64,000 bases of DNA, taken from Agarophyton chilense. Taxonomy: Eukaryota > Rhodophyta > Florideophyceae > Gracilariales > Gracilariaceae. A model generated the notes under the pieces. It searched no databases and was not told the DNA's origin. It saw only the letters and a list, made by a program, of their open reading frames with translations. This document shows, in pieces, positions 46,501 through 56,219 of the stretch; positions within the stretch are counted from its first letter, which is position 1; each line of letters begins with the position of its first letter. The stretch lies in assembly GCA_030374765.1 (NCBI GenBank), contig JARGXX010000115.1:124001-188000 (forward strand), in the 5' to 3' direction. The position numbers and the translations under genes are program-made.

Positions 46501-48097
46501 CAATGGCATTCGATTGTTACGCCGTCAGACGGGCCTGCGCCAATTGCGCCAAGAATGACGTCAAACTTCGGAAGCACTCTAAGAAGTTGACGCTGTTCCC
46601 GGCACGGGCTCCACTCGAATTCGTGGCCATAGACATCCTAGGAGAGTTTATCAGGACGCCCAGAGGTCATCGGTATCTGCTTGTCATTTCTGACAGATTC
46701 TCTAAGCTAACGAGAACTGTGCCGCTGAAGCGGATCACTGCCGCTACCGTCGCGCAAGCGTTCGTGACCCATTGGGTGTTCGTATATGGACCGCCGGTGC
46801 AGTTGTTATCCGACAACGGAGGGCAATTCGCATCAAAGTTCTTTCAGGATGTGTGTCGAATCCTTGATGTAAGGAATTTATTTGTTACTACGTATCACCC
46901 TCAGGGGAATGGCCAGGTGGAGAGGTTTAACCGCACGATACTCAACGCTTTGAGATCGTATGTTGCGGATCACCCAAAAATTGGGACTTGTACACAGACG
47001 CTATCACGTATGCATACAACACCCAGGTACATCGGGTTACATCGTTATCCCCATTCGAACTGGTACTGTCGAGGACACCGCCGCCGGTCGCCATCGAGGC
47101 TCAACCGACGCTGTCGACGTACCCGTCACCGGGATTGTGCCGAGAAGCCTGGAAGGAGTGGCTTACGAAGATGGTGCCGATAGCCCGGAAAGCAATGGAC
47201 AAAGCTCAACGTGCCTACAAGAAGGACTTTGACAATCGGGTTCGCAAACCTCTACCTCAGGTGGAGCCCGACGACTTCATCTTCCTTCGAAAAGAATACT
47301 ACAATCCTGAAAAGGAACGTAGGCACAAGCTTTCGCCAATTGTGGACGGACCCCATCGGGTGGTTTCTGTAGACCCGGACACGGTGGTATTGGATATCGC
47401 TAACCGCCACGAACGGATCTCCAGGGACCGCATCACACGAGCGTCCAACCCAAATGTGGAAGTGGTGTCGGCACCAACGCCCTCCACAGGGGATGATTCA
47501 ACGGAAGTTAACCCGTCAGGCGGAGATTCGAACACCCGCCCCGTTATACTTCCGCACCCGGAACGTGGTTTAACCGACCTACCGGAAACTTCCGATACTC
47601 CCGAACCTGGGCCCGCTCTCTCAAGGGCCCAGTCAACGAACTCTTACAGAGTTACTCCCCCACCGGAGGTAATCAAGCCTCCTGGCTCTCCGCCTAAGGA
47701 GGGGGAGGAGAACTTAGTTCCTTCGCAGGACGATGCTTCGGCGTCAGCCAGTCGCCCTAACAGGGAATCTAGTTCTCACAGTGAGACAGCGAGCCCGACC
47801 GAGCCGGCGACAGAGAAGTCACAACCCCAGCGTATGGGTAGCGACATCACCACCGACCCAGCCGAGCACGATGTCAGAAAAGATGACGAAAACCCGCCTA
47901 GGGAGAGTCGTGTGGAGAACTCTGCACCCGGAACGCCTACAGAGCCGACGATCACCCGCCGCCGCGGAAGAGACACTGAGGTGTCGCACACTCAAACCCC
48001 GCTTTCTCGGGAACGAGCTGTGTCAGCGGACCCGCACGGGGAAGATCTCGACGACGACGTTGACCAAATTTGGCTCTCCGTTATGGAATGGGAATAG
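43564..48097 (+). pseudogene. pol: pol of element C (protease-RT-RNase H-integrase), interrupted
   Basis: In the -1 frame relative to gag. From 43566: protease LDTGAAPN (D93), RT with YLDDII (about residue 571), RNase H (DTDASANQ; TDHACLRWLL) and the start of the integrase zinc region. A TAA at 46491-46493 replaces a Tyr/aromatic codon (A has FYWP). The frame continues at 46503 with CANC and the integrase core (D in VAIDILG, D in LLSDNGGQF, E in NGQVER). A one-base loss in an A-run at 46977-46981 shifts the rest to 46988-48097: integrase C-terminus, then a Pro/Ser/Thr/Glu-rich linker. The chromodomain lies apart, at 48670-48987. Confidence 0.92.
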
Positions 48098-48261
48098 GAA
48101 CTCCTATGGAGACACTGGAACCCTCAGGAATGGGAAAGAAATGAGTGAGACCCGTCGGGGACAGCTCAGGAGAGTGCTGGCGCGTTTCGAAAGCGCCACC
48201 TCACATCCGCTTGCGGAGTGGCAACCGGCGCCCGCGCATTTATGTGGCACACGTCGAATGG

Positions 48262-48406
48262 CACCGAGCCAATCAAAAGGCTCTGACGACCAACCGTCGC
48301 GCAAACCGCCTCACCGAGCCAATCAAAAGGCTCTGACGACCAACCGTCGCGCAAACCGCCTCACCGAGCCAACCAAAAGGCTCTGACGACCAACCGTCGC
48401 GCAAAT
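48262..48406 (+). repeat. 50-bp tandem repeat, about 2.9 copies
   Basis: Units start CACCGAGCCAA at 48262, 48312 and 48362 and are almost identical. A 50-base period is not a multiple of three, so expansion shifts the pol linker frame upstream of the chromodomain. Confidence 0.9.
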
Positions 48407-48669
48407 TCCCTCCGTCGCACGGCGCGTTGCACAAGAGCAACCTTCGTCCCCGTAGCTCGGGTTGACGTTGAAGTCTCACCCCCCTGAGATTGGAGACGCT
48501 ACCGCGTCGCGGTTTCTCAACCGTCACGGAATCTAAGAACCCCGTTGTTATCGGGAAGATTTCAGCTTTAAGAAGAACCCAAAACTGGGCCGTTTGGACT
48601 CCGTAGATGGAAGTTACAACGTAGCCCACAGGCCACTCGGCGCCGTTTGGACGAAGTGCTGAGACCCGC

Positions 48670-48987
48670 TTGCAACACGGAAAAGAACCCACCGGGGTGT
48701 GTCTAGACCCTACGTTGACACCCTCAAGGGAACTAGAGCGTTCCAAGATGGAAGAGAAGCCCGAACAGGGAAAAGTGTACCCGCAGGAATTCGTTATCGA
48801 TCGCATCGTGCGTCACATCTACACCCCCGAGGGAGAAGTTCGCTACCAAGTCCGATGGTACGGATTCTCGCCTGATGAGGATACAGTGGAACCCATTGAG
48901 CACCTTCCGAGGTCTAAGGTTTTATCCTATCACCGACAGGCTCGGGTAACCTTGCCTCCAAATCTGGATTGTGCCCAAGTCGGGTAA
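48670..48987 (+). pseudogene. Chromodomain segment of element C, detached from pol
   Basis: Encodes YPQEFVIDRIVRHIY, then VRYQVRWYGFSPDEDTVEPI and EHLPRSKVLSYHR, aligned with the C-terminal chromodomain of D pol (YVQEYVLDRIVGH…). The conserved aromatic/W-Y-G core is intact. It is out of frame with the upstream linker because of the repeat-bearing interval 48098-48670. Chromodomains at pol C-termini are typical of chromoviruses and help choose chromatin targets. Confidence 0.8.
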
Positions 48988-49156
48988 GCCACCACGGGAA
49001 CTGGTGTGGATGCGACCTCGAAGTGAGGAAGATGTTGGATCTCTGAAGAGTAATTGAGGAGAGTATCCCGAAGAACACGTATTGAGAGGGAAGGTCTACT
49101 GGCCCTCGGCCTAGCGCCGTTAACCGGGGAACGCAACACCGGTTATCGGGACAGTT

Positions 49157-49325
49157 TATGATGAAAAAAGGAAAAGAAGACCCACGAAGTGGAGAAGAAG
49201 ATTAAGAAGAAGATTGGACCCTAGGAAGGGAAGAAGATGAAGACGAAGATGAAGAAGATCCTAAGGAGGAAGAAGAAAAGAAGTAGAAGTTAAGATCCTA
49301 GGAAGGAAGAAGAAAAGAAGTTATG
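49157..49325 (+). other. Long purine tract between pol and the antisense ORF of C
   Basis: About 165 bases almost entirely A and G (GAAGAAGA-type), just beyond the chromodomain stop and the 3' end of the opposite-strand ORF. Possible roles: internal polypurine primer, transcription pause or terminator between convergent units, triplex-forming DNA. A has a shorter counterpart. Confidence 0.7.
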
Positions 49326-49387
49326 CAAATATCAGAAGTTTACTATTGTCGCCAAGCTATGGACTCTACAATTGCCCGAAGGCGGAA

Positions 49388-51283
49388 CTACGGAAAGCCC
49401 GAGGAGGGACCCGCCCCACCGTTGGGATTCTGACCCTGATGGTACGCCGAGGCGAAAGCCAACATCTGGCTCACATCCGTCATACCCGGGGGAATCGGAA
49501 TGCCAGCGTTCACGAGGCCTTGTCGCACACTATCCGCTTGCGGAGTGGCAACGGGCGCCTGCGCAAGGGTGTTCACACCCCACCCGGGGGGAGCAGATGG
49601 ACCGCCACCGGATGCATTCGCCGCCGCAGCTGAGGTCGTTCCCACTGGTTGGAAGGGTGCAGATGGCTCCACAGGGAGTACTCCACTAGGAGCTGGCATG
49701 TCATTATCAAATGCTGGATCGTCCAGGTCTACTGGAGGCTCGTACTCGTAATCGTCGGTATAAATGAACCCCGTCGGGTGTCCCACCGGCATCGGTCGAG
49801 GCGAGTCAATCAGCGCCCGTGCTTGCGCCGCGCTGATGCGAACCCCTTCGAAGGGATTGTAATAGACCCAGTTACCGGAGCCCGGATCGTACCGGGCAGG
49901 AGACTTGTCTCGCGCGGATCCTTCCCCTGCGGGCTGATTTGCCACTGGAACTCGATCCCATTGGGTGTTGTCGATCACGTCCAAGATTGGATACAGGTCC
50001 TGCACGTTGCTGACCGAACCCAACGCTGGGACAAGGTCGATTTGACGCATGATGGTCCGTAGCATCGGAGGAATATACCAGATACGGAAATGGTCATGAG
50101 CATCCCAGAGGAGGTGCGCCGCTACGCGGGCTGCCCACTCGGCTGCAACGAGGGCCCAGTATCCCGAGTTCGGGTCGTGCATCAAACGAGACCCGATATA
50201 GTAGATGCATGGGGGCAGTTCAGCAAAGCACCCTCGGGGGACCTCGACCTTACTCCACCAAGCTGGAAGGGGCACGAATCGCCCAACCTTCGCCGTGTTA
50301 CGGATACGCTCCAGTTCCACGTGAGGATACGGGACAAGGAACCCGAAACGGGAGCGCGAGCGGCGCTCGAAGCGCACGCGTCGATCGAACCCATACTGGG
50401 TAAACTGCCGTTGAAGGTACCTGAATTCAGCCCGAAGGATGGGACGACTCCATTGGAGCATATCTTCTCGGAGAGGAAAACCCGGTCCGCTGAACTCGGC
50501 TTCGGGAAAGGCTGCCAGGTTATCCCCGTAGGATACCTCACCGTACGTGCGGTAACAGGCGACATGGAACCCGTACTCCGGGGGAACCAGATGGTCAAAG
50601 CGTGACCTCTCCAATCGCTGGTAGGCCAGAGCCGCCATCGCTGCGCGCGCCTTGTCCAGGGACTCCCCGCGACCGCGGTATAGATACTGAGGCTCTATGG
50701 CTACCCGCGCCCTCCAATCGGGAGAACGTACAACCTCGTCAGGTAGGCCACCCGGCAATAAGCCGTCCTCCACGTAGGAGTCGATGAGCTCATCGTCGCG
50801 AACCGCTGTCGGATGAAACCACGGAGCGCGGGAATATATCACCGGTTCGGTAAGGGGACTACACCTTCGAAAGGATTCGTTTGAGATCGAACCTCTGGAG
50901 TTTGCTACCGAGGGCATCGCATGAGCGGAGTTCCACGCCACCGCGTTAATGTCCACATCCTCCTGAGGATGTCGGTTGCTCGCCGAGGCGGAAGGTTCGG
51001 TACCTGACGGAGCCGCATCCAAACCGGAGAAATATCCACCCTGCTGGGGAGCTTCGTTGTCCGCCGGCGCGGAGGCCGATGGCCCCGAGAGTGGGTTGAG
51101 GACGTATGGGTTCATTCCCTTGAGAGGACTGGTTGAGACTGCTGTTGCGAGAAGTTGCTTATCGCCGAAAGTCGGAGGAGTAGAAGAAAGTTGTACCGAT
51201 GTGCCGGTTTTGTGGCGATCCTCAGAAGTGGTGAAGGACCCCATTGGGAGAGAAGTATGTATAGTGACCGGAAAGCGAGACAC
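49388..51283 (-). CDS. Antisense accessory ORF of element C, intact (631 residues)
   Basis: Uninterrupted opposite-strand frame between the chromodomain and the 3' LTR; its ATG (51283) is 43 bases from that LTR. Residues 1-150 are Ser/Pro/Ala-rich. The core, about 152-475, aligns with the D antisense ORF: 14 of 19 positions identical over RAPWFHPTAVRDDELIDSY, 13 of 17 over QWSRPILRAEFRYLQRQ, 17 of 33 over residues 374-406 (GYWALVAAEWAARV…WYIPP). A Pro/Gly/Ser-rich tail follows. No signal peptide, transmembrane helix, zinc motif or known domain is seen. It stays open in an element whose gag and pol are broken. The function is unknown; a regulator of the element, or a chromatin or RNA-binding factor, is speculation. 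Confidence 0.75.
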   Translation of the reverse strand: MSRFPVTIHTSLPMGSFTTSEDRHKTGTSVQLSSTPPTFGDKQLLATAVSTSPLKGMNPYVLNPLSGPSASAPADNEAPQQGGYFSGLDAAPSGTEPSASASNRHPQEDVDINAVAWNSAHAMPSVANSRGSISNESFRRCSPLTEPVIYSRAPWFHPTAVRDDELIDSYVEDGLLPGGLPDEVVRSPDWRARVAIEPQYLYRGRGESLDKARAAMAALAYQRLERSRFDHLVPPEYGFHVACYRTYGEVSYGDNLAAFPEAEFSGPGFPLREDMLQWSRPILRAEFRYLQRQFTQYGFDRRVRFERRSRSRFGFLVPYPHVELERIRNTAKVGRFVPLPAWWSKVEVPRGCFAELPPCIYYIGSRLMHDPNSGYWALVAAEWAARVAAHLLWDAHDHFRIWYIPPMLRTIMRQIDLVPALGSVSNVQDLYPILDVIDNTQWDRVPVANQPAGEGSARDKSPARYDPGSGNWVYYNPFEGVRISAAQARALIDSPRPMPVGHPTGFIYTDDYEYEPPVDLDDPAFDNDMPAPSGVLPVEPSAPFQPVGTTSAAAANASGGGPSAPPGWGVNTLAQAPVATPQADSVRQGLVNAGIPIPPGMTDVSQMLAFASAYHQGQNPNGGAGPSSGFP

Positions 51284-51325
51284 CCGCGGCTCGGAATGTT
51301 CTTCCTTGTCTTAAGGAGGGGTAGA

Positions 51326-52239
51326 TGTAGAGCAAGGCCCAGTTAGGGGATACTTGAAGATGCAACTCATAGAATGAGGGTTGAACGCTCCGAGGGTTAT
51401 GACTATGATCCCCTCTAAGGTGTGCTGAGGTGGCACTGTTTTCTGGTTAGAATTCGTCTATAAAGGAAAATTCGGATGGCCCATGGTTGGATTGGCCCCG
51501 TGATACACGTGGCTTATTTTGGCACCGATTTTCGGATATTTGTTAGAACGTTGGATTTTTGGGCCCTGACAGTTGGATCTCCACGTGTATGGCCCTGAGC
51601 AGGTGTGCACTACTGTAGAGTTTAGATAGTGGGCCCTACTTAGGGAGACGAGATCTGACAATCCGAAGCTCAGAGTAAAGGGGAACCAAGGTTGGTGTTC
51701 GATACCTTTAGAGGTTCTTCGTCGCCATCGTTTCGGCCTTACAACCCGGAACGGGCTCTGGTTAGCAACGCCTGCGTAGGGACACGACTCCACTTGGAGA
51801 GTGTCCACGTTTGGGTTCCGTGCAACCACCCCCTTGGGACCGCTCAGACGACCTGCGTGCACGATACCCCGTGGGGGTTCTGCTTACTTGTTGCGTGCTT
51901 TTTGTGTTTCCTTTCGAGGACAGGTTTTCGCCCCTGTATTGGGTTTCTTTTGTTGTTTCGCCCCTTTTCTGGTTCTCGGGTCCGGTGCCTGTTAGTGCCC
52001 GACCCTCGCCCCGTTTTTCGTCTTCGCCGGATTTTCCCCCATTCTTTGGGATACCCATACCCATTCCCGATCCAACGGTTTCTACCCCTCACCTCCGTCG
52101 GTACTGCCGGAATCCCCCGTGGGAGTTACACCCCACACTACGGGTGGAACGGAGGGCTCTGTCTCTGAGTCTGCCTCCCCCAGGGAGCGAGGCTTCGAAC
52201 ACCTTGAGAGCACTTCCCGTCGCCGGGTTTTGCTCCACA
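51326..52239 (+). repeat. 3' LTR of element C
   Basis: 914 bp, preceded by the polypurine tract (near 51310-51325). If the antisense ORF is expressed, its promoter probably lies in or near the left end of this LTR. Confidence 0.9.
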
Positions 52240-52385
52240 AGTAGTGAAAACCAACCCTGGTCCATACACGTATCCTGCGTGTAACCCCCGCTTTGCACGT
52301 CCATCCGTCCACTACGGTTCTACTGTTGAACCTCAAATATCCTACCTTCTAAGGTGTCTAAAATACTAGAAACCAATTTTACTCA

Positions 52386-52856
52386 TAAATGACTCGACGT
52401 GGTCTCCGATATATCGGATACCATATGGATGGTGCCCCGACCGGTTATACGCGCACGCGTTGCTCTACAATTTCTTGGAGCAGCCGAAAGCAAAAATGTG
52501 TTTGTTTATCCACTATAGCATCTGAATTGATTGCATTAAGCCGAGACGTTGAAGAAGCAAATTGGTTCCCGAAATTAATTTGTGAAATGAAAAAATTCCA
52601 CAGAAACATCAGCAACTAAGTGTGCGGACAATCAGTTAGCAATATCTATATCTAAAAGTGAAAGAAGTCATGAAAAGTCGAGACACATTGCTATCAAGCA
52701 TTTTCATGTTCAAGAATGTGTGCAACAAAAAAATTTATTAAAATCAAATACTGTCCTACAGAAAGCATGGTAGCCGATATTATTAGCAAGGCTCTTGGAG
52801 AGGATACTCAGATGGAAACAAGACGAAGAGTGCTGAGGGCCATCGTCCATCAATGA
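52386..52856 (+). pseudogene. Copia G: RNase H fragment of another Ty1/copia element
   Basis: Plus-strand copia RNase H end: GYHMDGAPTGYTRTR, TISWSSRKQKCVCLSTIASELIAL, then after a stop and a frame change CADNQLAISISKSERSHEKS, RHIAIKHFHV and ADIISKALGE, finishing at a TGA near 52854. These are the usual copia landmarks (ISW-S-KQ, LST-ASE, DNQ-AI, KHI, ADI-K-L). The 5' part is absent; element C abuts it on the left. It is distinct from B and F. Confidence 0.8.
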
Positions 52857-53013
52857 TGAACTTGCTGCCCTCATCTTTATAGACATAGATAGCACACGAG
52901 AGCATATAGAATTACTTTGTATGCACTAGTAAATAATACAAATACAAAAAAGGTCAAAACGAACTGTCGTAAACAATACAAATACAAACGTGAACATTAG
53001 ACGAGATTCAAAG

Positions 53014-54983
53014 TCACTGAGACGCCCCCTCGACCATTATGGGAGAAACATGGAGAGCTGTACGATGAGAATTGAAAAGATCACCAATCAGAGACTTTGT
53101 AAAAATGTCAGCCCGGTTTTCCTCTGATGATACATGTTTGGTAACAACGACTCCATCGGCCACAGCATCAGTTACATGATGATGCCTCAGTTCAATGTGT
53201 TTGACTTTGCGTATGCCGAAATCGGTTTGCGTCCACGAAATTGCTCCAAGGTTGTCCTGAAACAGTACAACAGGATATTCAAGAGGAAATCCGAGTTCCT
53301 GCATGACGTTCTTCAACCAACTGATTTGTTTGATACACTCAGAGATAGCGTAGAACTCAGCCTTAGTCGTGGAGAGAGCTGTGGACTTCTGTAGCTTGGA
53401 GCTCCAAATGACAGGAATGTCTCCAATAGTGATGACGAAACCCCCCCTGGATCGCCGCTTGTCCAAGTCACGACCCCAATCAGCGTCAGACCACGACATA
53501 ACCGAGGAAGACGCATTACGAGGTATCTCCAAGCCGAAATCCTTAGTACCAATCAAGTACCGAATGACTTTCTTCATGCATTGCCAGTGTTGTGGTAGTG
53601 GCTTAGAGGCATACTTGCCCAACATGGAGACAGCTGTAGCCAAATCAGGGCGCGTGCGTGTGCTCAAAAAAAACAGCGAGCCAAGCACCTCCTTATAGGG
53701 AACATTCATCATTTCCAAAGCCTCTGCTTGAGATGGGATTGTCATAGACTCATAAAGACAGTGTGATTGTGGCAAAGGGTTTGACAATGAAGTGGAGGAG
53801 TCCATTCGGGCAACACGGATAATCTTCTCGATAAGTGGGCGTTGATGAAGAAAGATGCTGTGTGTTTCTTCGGCAATAGAAACACCCAAGTAAAGGTCAG
53901 TTTTGCCCAAATCCGATACTTCATAATGTGCGCAGAGCTCAGATTTCACCCAGGCAGTGCGTTCAGGACGTCCGAAAATGCTGAGGTCATCTACATAAGC
54001 CAGGACAATTACGGTATCCGTACCAGTTCCATGTATGAATACACAGGGGGCGGATTGGAGCTTTCGAAATCCAATAGAACAAAGATATTGAGATATGTTC
54101 TCGTACCATAGTCGCGGTGCCTCCCTGGTGCCGTAAAGAGACTTGACAAGTTTGACGATCCGTCCATCTGCTTCGCTGACATTCGGAATTTGTGGGAGCT
54201 TTATCCAGACAGGATTATCAACGGGCATTGAAGCATGTAAGAAGGCTCCTTTCACATCAATATGCTGGCGATCCCATTGCATAGCGGTAGAAAGAACCAT
54301 CATAACGCGAAAATTTCAAAGTTCAACACTGGAGCATAGAGACTGTCTTTGTCGTCAATCGTCTGAAATTTTCCTCTGGCAACAAGTCTGGCTTTAAACC
54401 GTTGTGTTTTACCTTCATGATCGCGCTTGAGGCGGAAGATAAACGCAAAGGGGATAGGTTGTTCATGATCCGAAGTGGATTCTTCGTATGTGCCAAGATT
54501 ACGGATGGTCTCAAATTCAGTTCGGATTGCTTCCGTCCAGTACTCATCTTCAGGCGATGAAAGAGCCTGACGTAAAGTGGGCTCATCAGATGTACTAATT
54601 TCGTCTGGTAGGGCTCCATTCTGGTTTTTAAAGGTTTGAGTTTTTGAATATTTTTTTTTGCAGACTCTTACTCTTTTAGTTTTTTTGAAAGAAACTTTCT
54701 TCTAAATCCATTTCGTTTCCCATTCCATTTTTTTCATATACTTTTGACAATGCTTTCCATGCTTCGGTTACCGTCGTAGCCGATTCGACATAATTCTCGT
54801 CTACTGAAAAGCGGATATCTACATAGCCTTTTCATCTGCCATAGCACTTTTTGGGTTGGTATGACTGCGATCTAATCATTTTTCTTTTGTAAAAAATTGA
54901 TCAATCTGAATTTCAATGACTACGAGTTATCTCCATTGAGATTCTCAATTGCAAATGTATTCTCCTCTTCCATCGCCATTGAG
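53014..54983 (-). pseudogene. Copia F: Ty1/copia with internal deletion (gag start plus RT-RNase H)
   Basis: Minus strand. RT and RNase H are open over 54303-53014 (429 codons): KGAFLHAS, YVDDLSIF, the RNase H SDADWGRD, LSTTKAEFYA and HIELRHHHV blocks. A one-base loss near 54305 separates the RT N-terminus (DEYWTEAIRTEFETI, KARLVARGKF) at about 54620-54308. Immediately upstream, about 54983-54640 reads as a copia Gag start (MEEENTFAIENLNGDN, FRLINFLQKK, TEAWKALSKVYE) with stops. Protease, zinc knuckle and integrase are missing, so gag and the pre-RT linker have been joined by deletion, or two copies abut. Confidence 0.8.
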
Positions 54984-56216
54984 TTCTGTGTTGCGTGTAT
55001 TCAATATGGTTTGGACCATTTCGAGATTGTGAGTAGGTTTGCTTCTTTCCATAACAGTAGTTTTACTGTAGGGAATTATCTAAGAATTCTGCTTTCGGAA
55101 GACTCTTGTAGTTTGCAACGGTTCTCGCACGATTGCGTTCAGTTCTGTTTCGATGTACATCGATTTTGAGAAATCAGTTACTGTTTTGCACTCTACATTA
55201 CGATTTTAAAATGTTTATGATTTGAATTCTGAGAAATCTGTTACTTTACTCTTCGATTTTGGGCCGTCTCGAACGATTTTAAAACCGATTTTGAACGAAT
55301 CTGAAATTTGGGACGAGTAGTGTCTCTTTTCGTAGTAAGACTTCTCTACGTGTTGAATTGTAGTGGTAGACGATATGTCCACTAGTTCTAAACGGAGCCT
55401 GGGTCCATAGGCAATGGTGGTTTGAAAAACACTTGAACGCGGATTATTCTGTGAAGTGTTGACTTGAGTTCGTTTTCTTCGACTCAGTCTCTGTTATCTC
55501 TTACTTTGATCTTGTTTTAGAGCACTTCTCAATTGTTCTAGACGCGCATCATTTTCTTCTAAGATAGCTCTTGCATTTTTATGTAAAGTTCTATAGAAGC
55601 TTCTAGATGCTTCTACATACATCTTTTACGTCAATCTGTTTCTGTTAACACCTTGAATTATTCCAGAGGTTTTTACAATATCGCGTTTTTCCGTGTCTTT
55701 CCTACCTATACATATGTTATTCATATGTCGAAAACAATAGGATTTTAAGGCACAGAGACGCAAATCTTTTTTGGATCTAAAAAGGCGAACTGATAGATCT
55801 TCCCGACTGCATCTCGGACATTCTGTCGTTCCGTTCAGCCTCCTTTAGTCGGATCCGACACCTTCTGTCGGGTCAGCCTCCCCTCGTCTCAGAAATTGCG
55901 TTGCGCATTTGGTCGTGTCGTGGCCGAGTGCCAGCTGATTGCGTTGTCGCGCCCCTTATTCTTTCAAAACCCACACCACCCAACCTCGGGAAACTGAAGT
56001 CTCTCTATGATACTTAATGAAGGCGTAAAGTTCTAATCTACTTTGCACCAATACGCGATGGACTTGTGCCTCTTTTGTGTCCTCTACACTCCCAAACTAT
56101 AAAGATCTGCAAAACCCTATGAAAGAAAAAAGAATATATTTTCAAGGTAATCTATAGGAGACAAAGTTTACTGTCTGAGAGATACAAACGGGGACCATTT
56201 CACAAAAGCACACAGA
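54984..56216. other. AT-rich stretch without genes
   Basis: Leader or LTR remnant of copia F may occupy its left part. No coding sequence, no match to the LTRs of A, C or E. A TATAAAG at about 56098 is not followed by a recognisable host gene before the gag fragment of D. Confidence 0.4.
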
Positions 56217-56219
56217 CAA

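Larger units (their letters stand above)
41122..52239 (+). mobile_element. Element C: chromodomain Ty3/gypsy LTR retrotransposon with intact antisense ORF
   Basis: About 11.1 kb. LTRs at 41122-42037 and 51326-52239 (TGTAGAGC…CCACA), primer binding site at 42040, gag, pol, a separate chromodomain segment, a purine tract, a 631-codon opposite-strand ORF, and a polypurine tract (AAGGAGGGGTAGA) before the 3' LTR. The LTRs differ at roughly a dozen positions by eye, so this is younger than A. gag and pol have nonsense codons and a frameshift; the antisense ORF is uninterrupted. The left flank is the broken end of copia B. No target duplication is evident. Confidence 0.93.
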
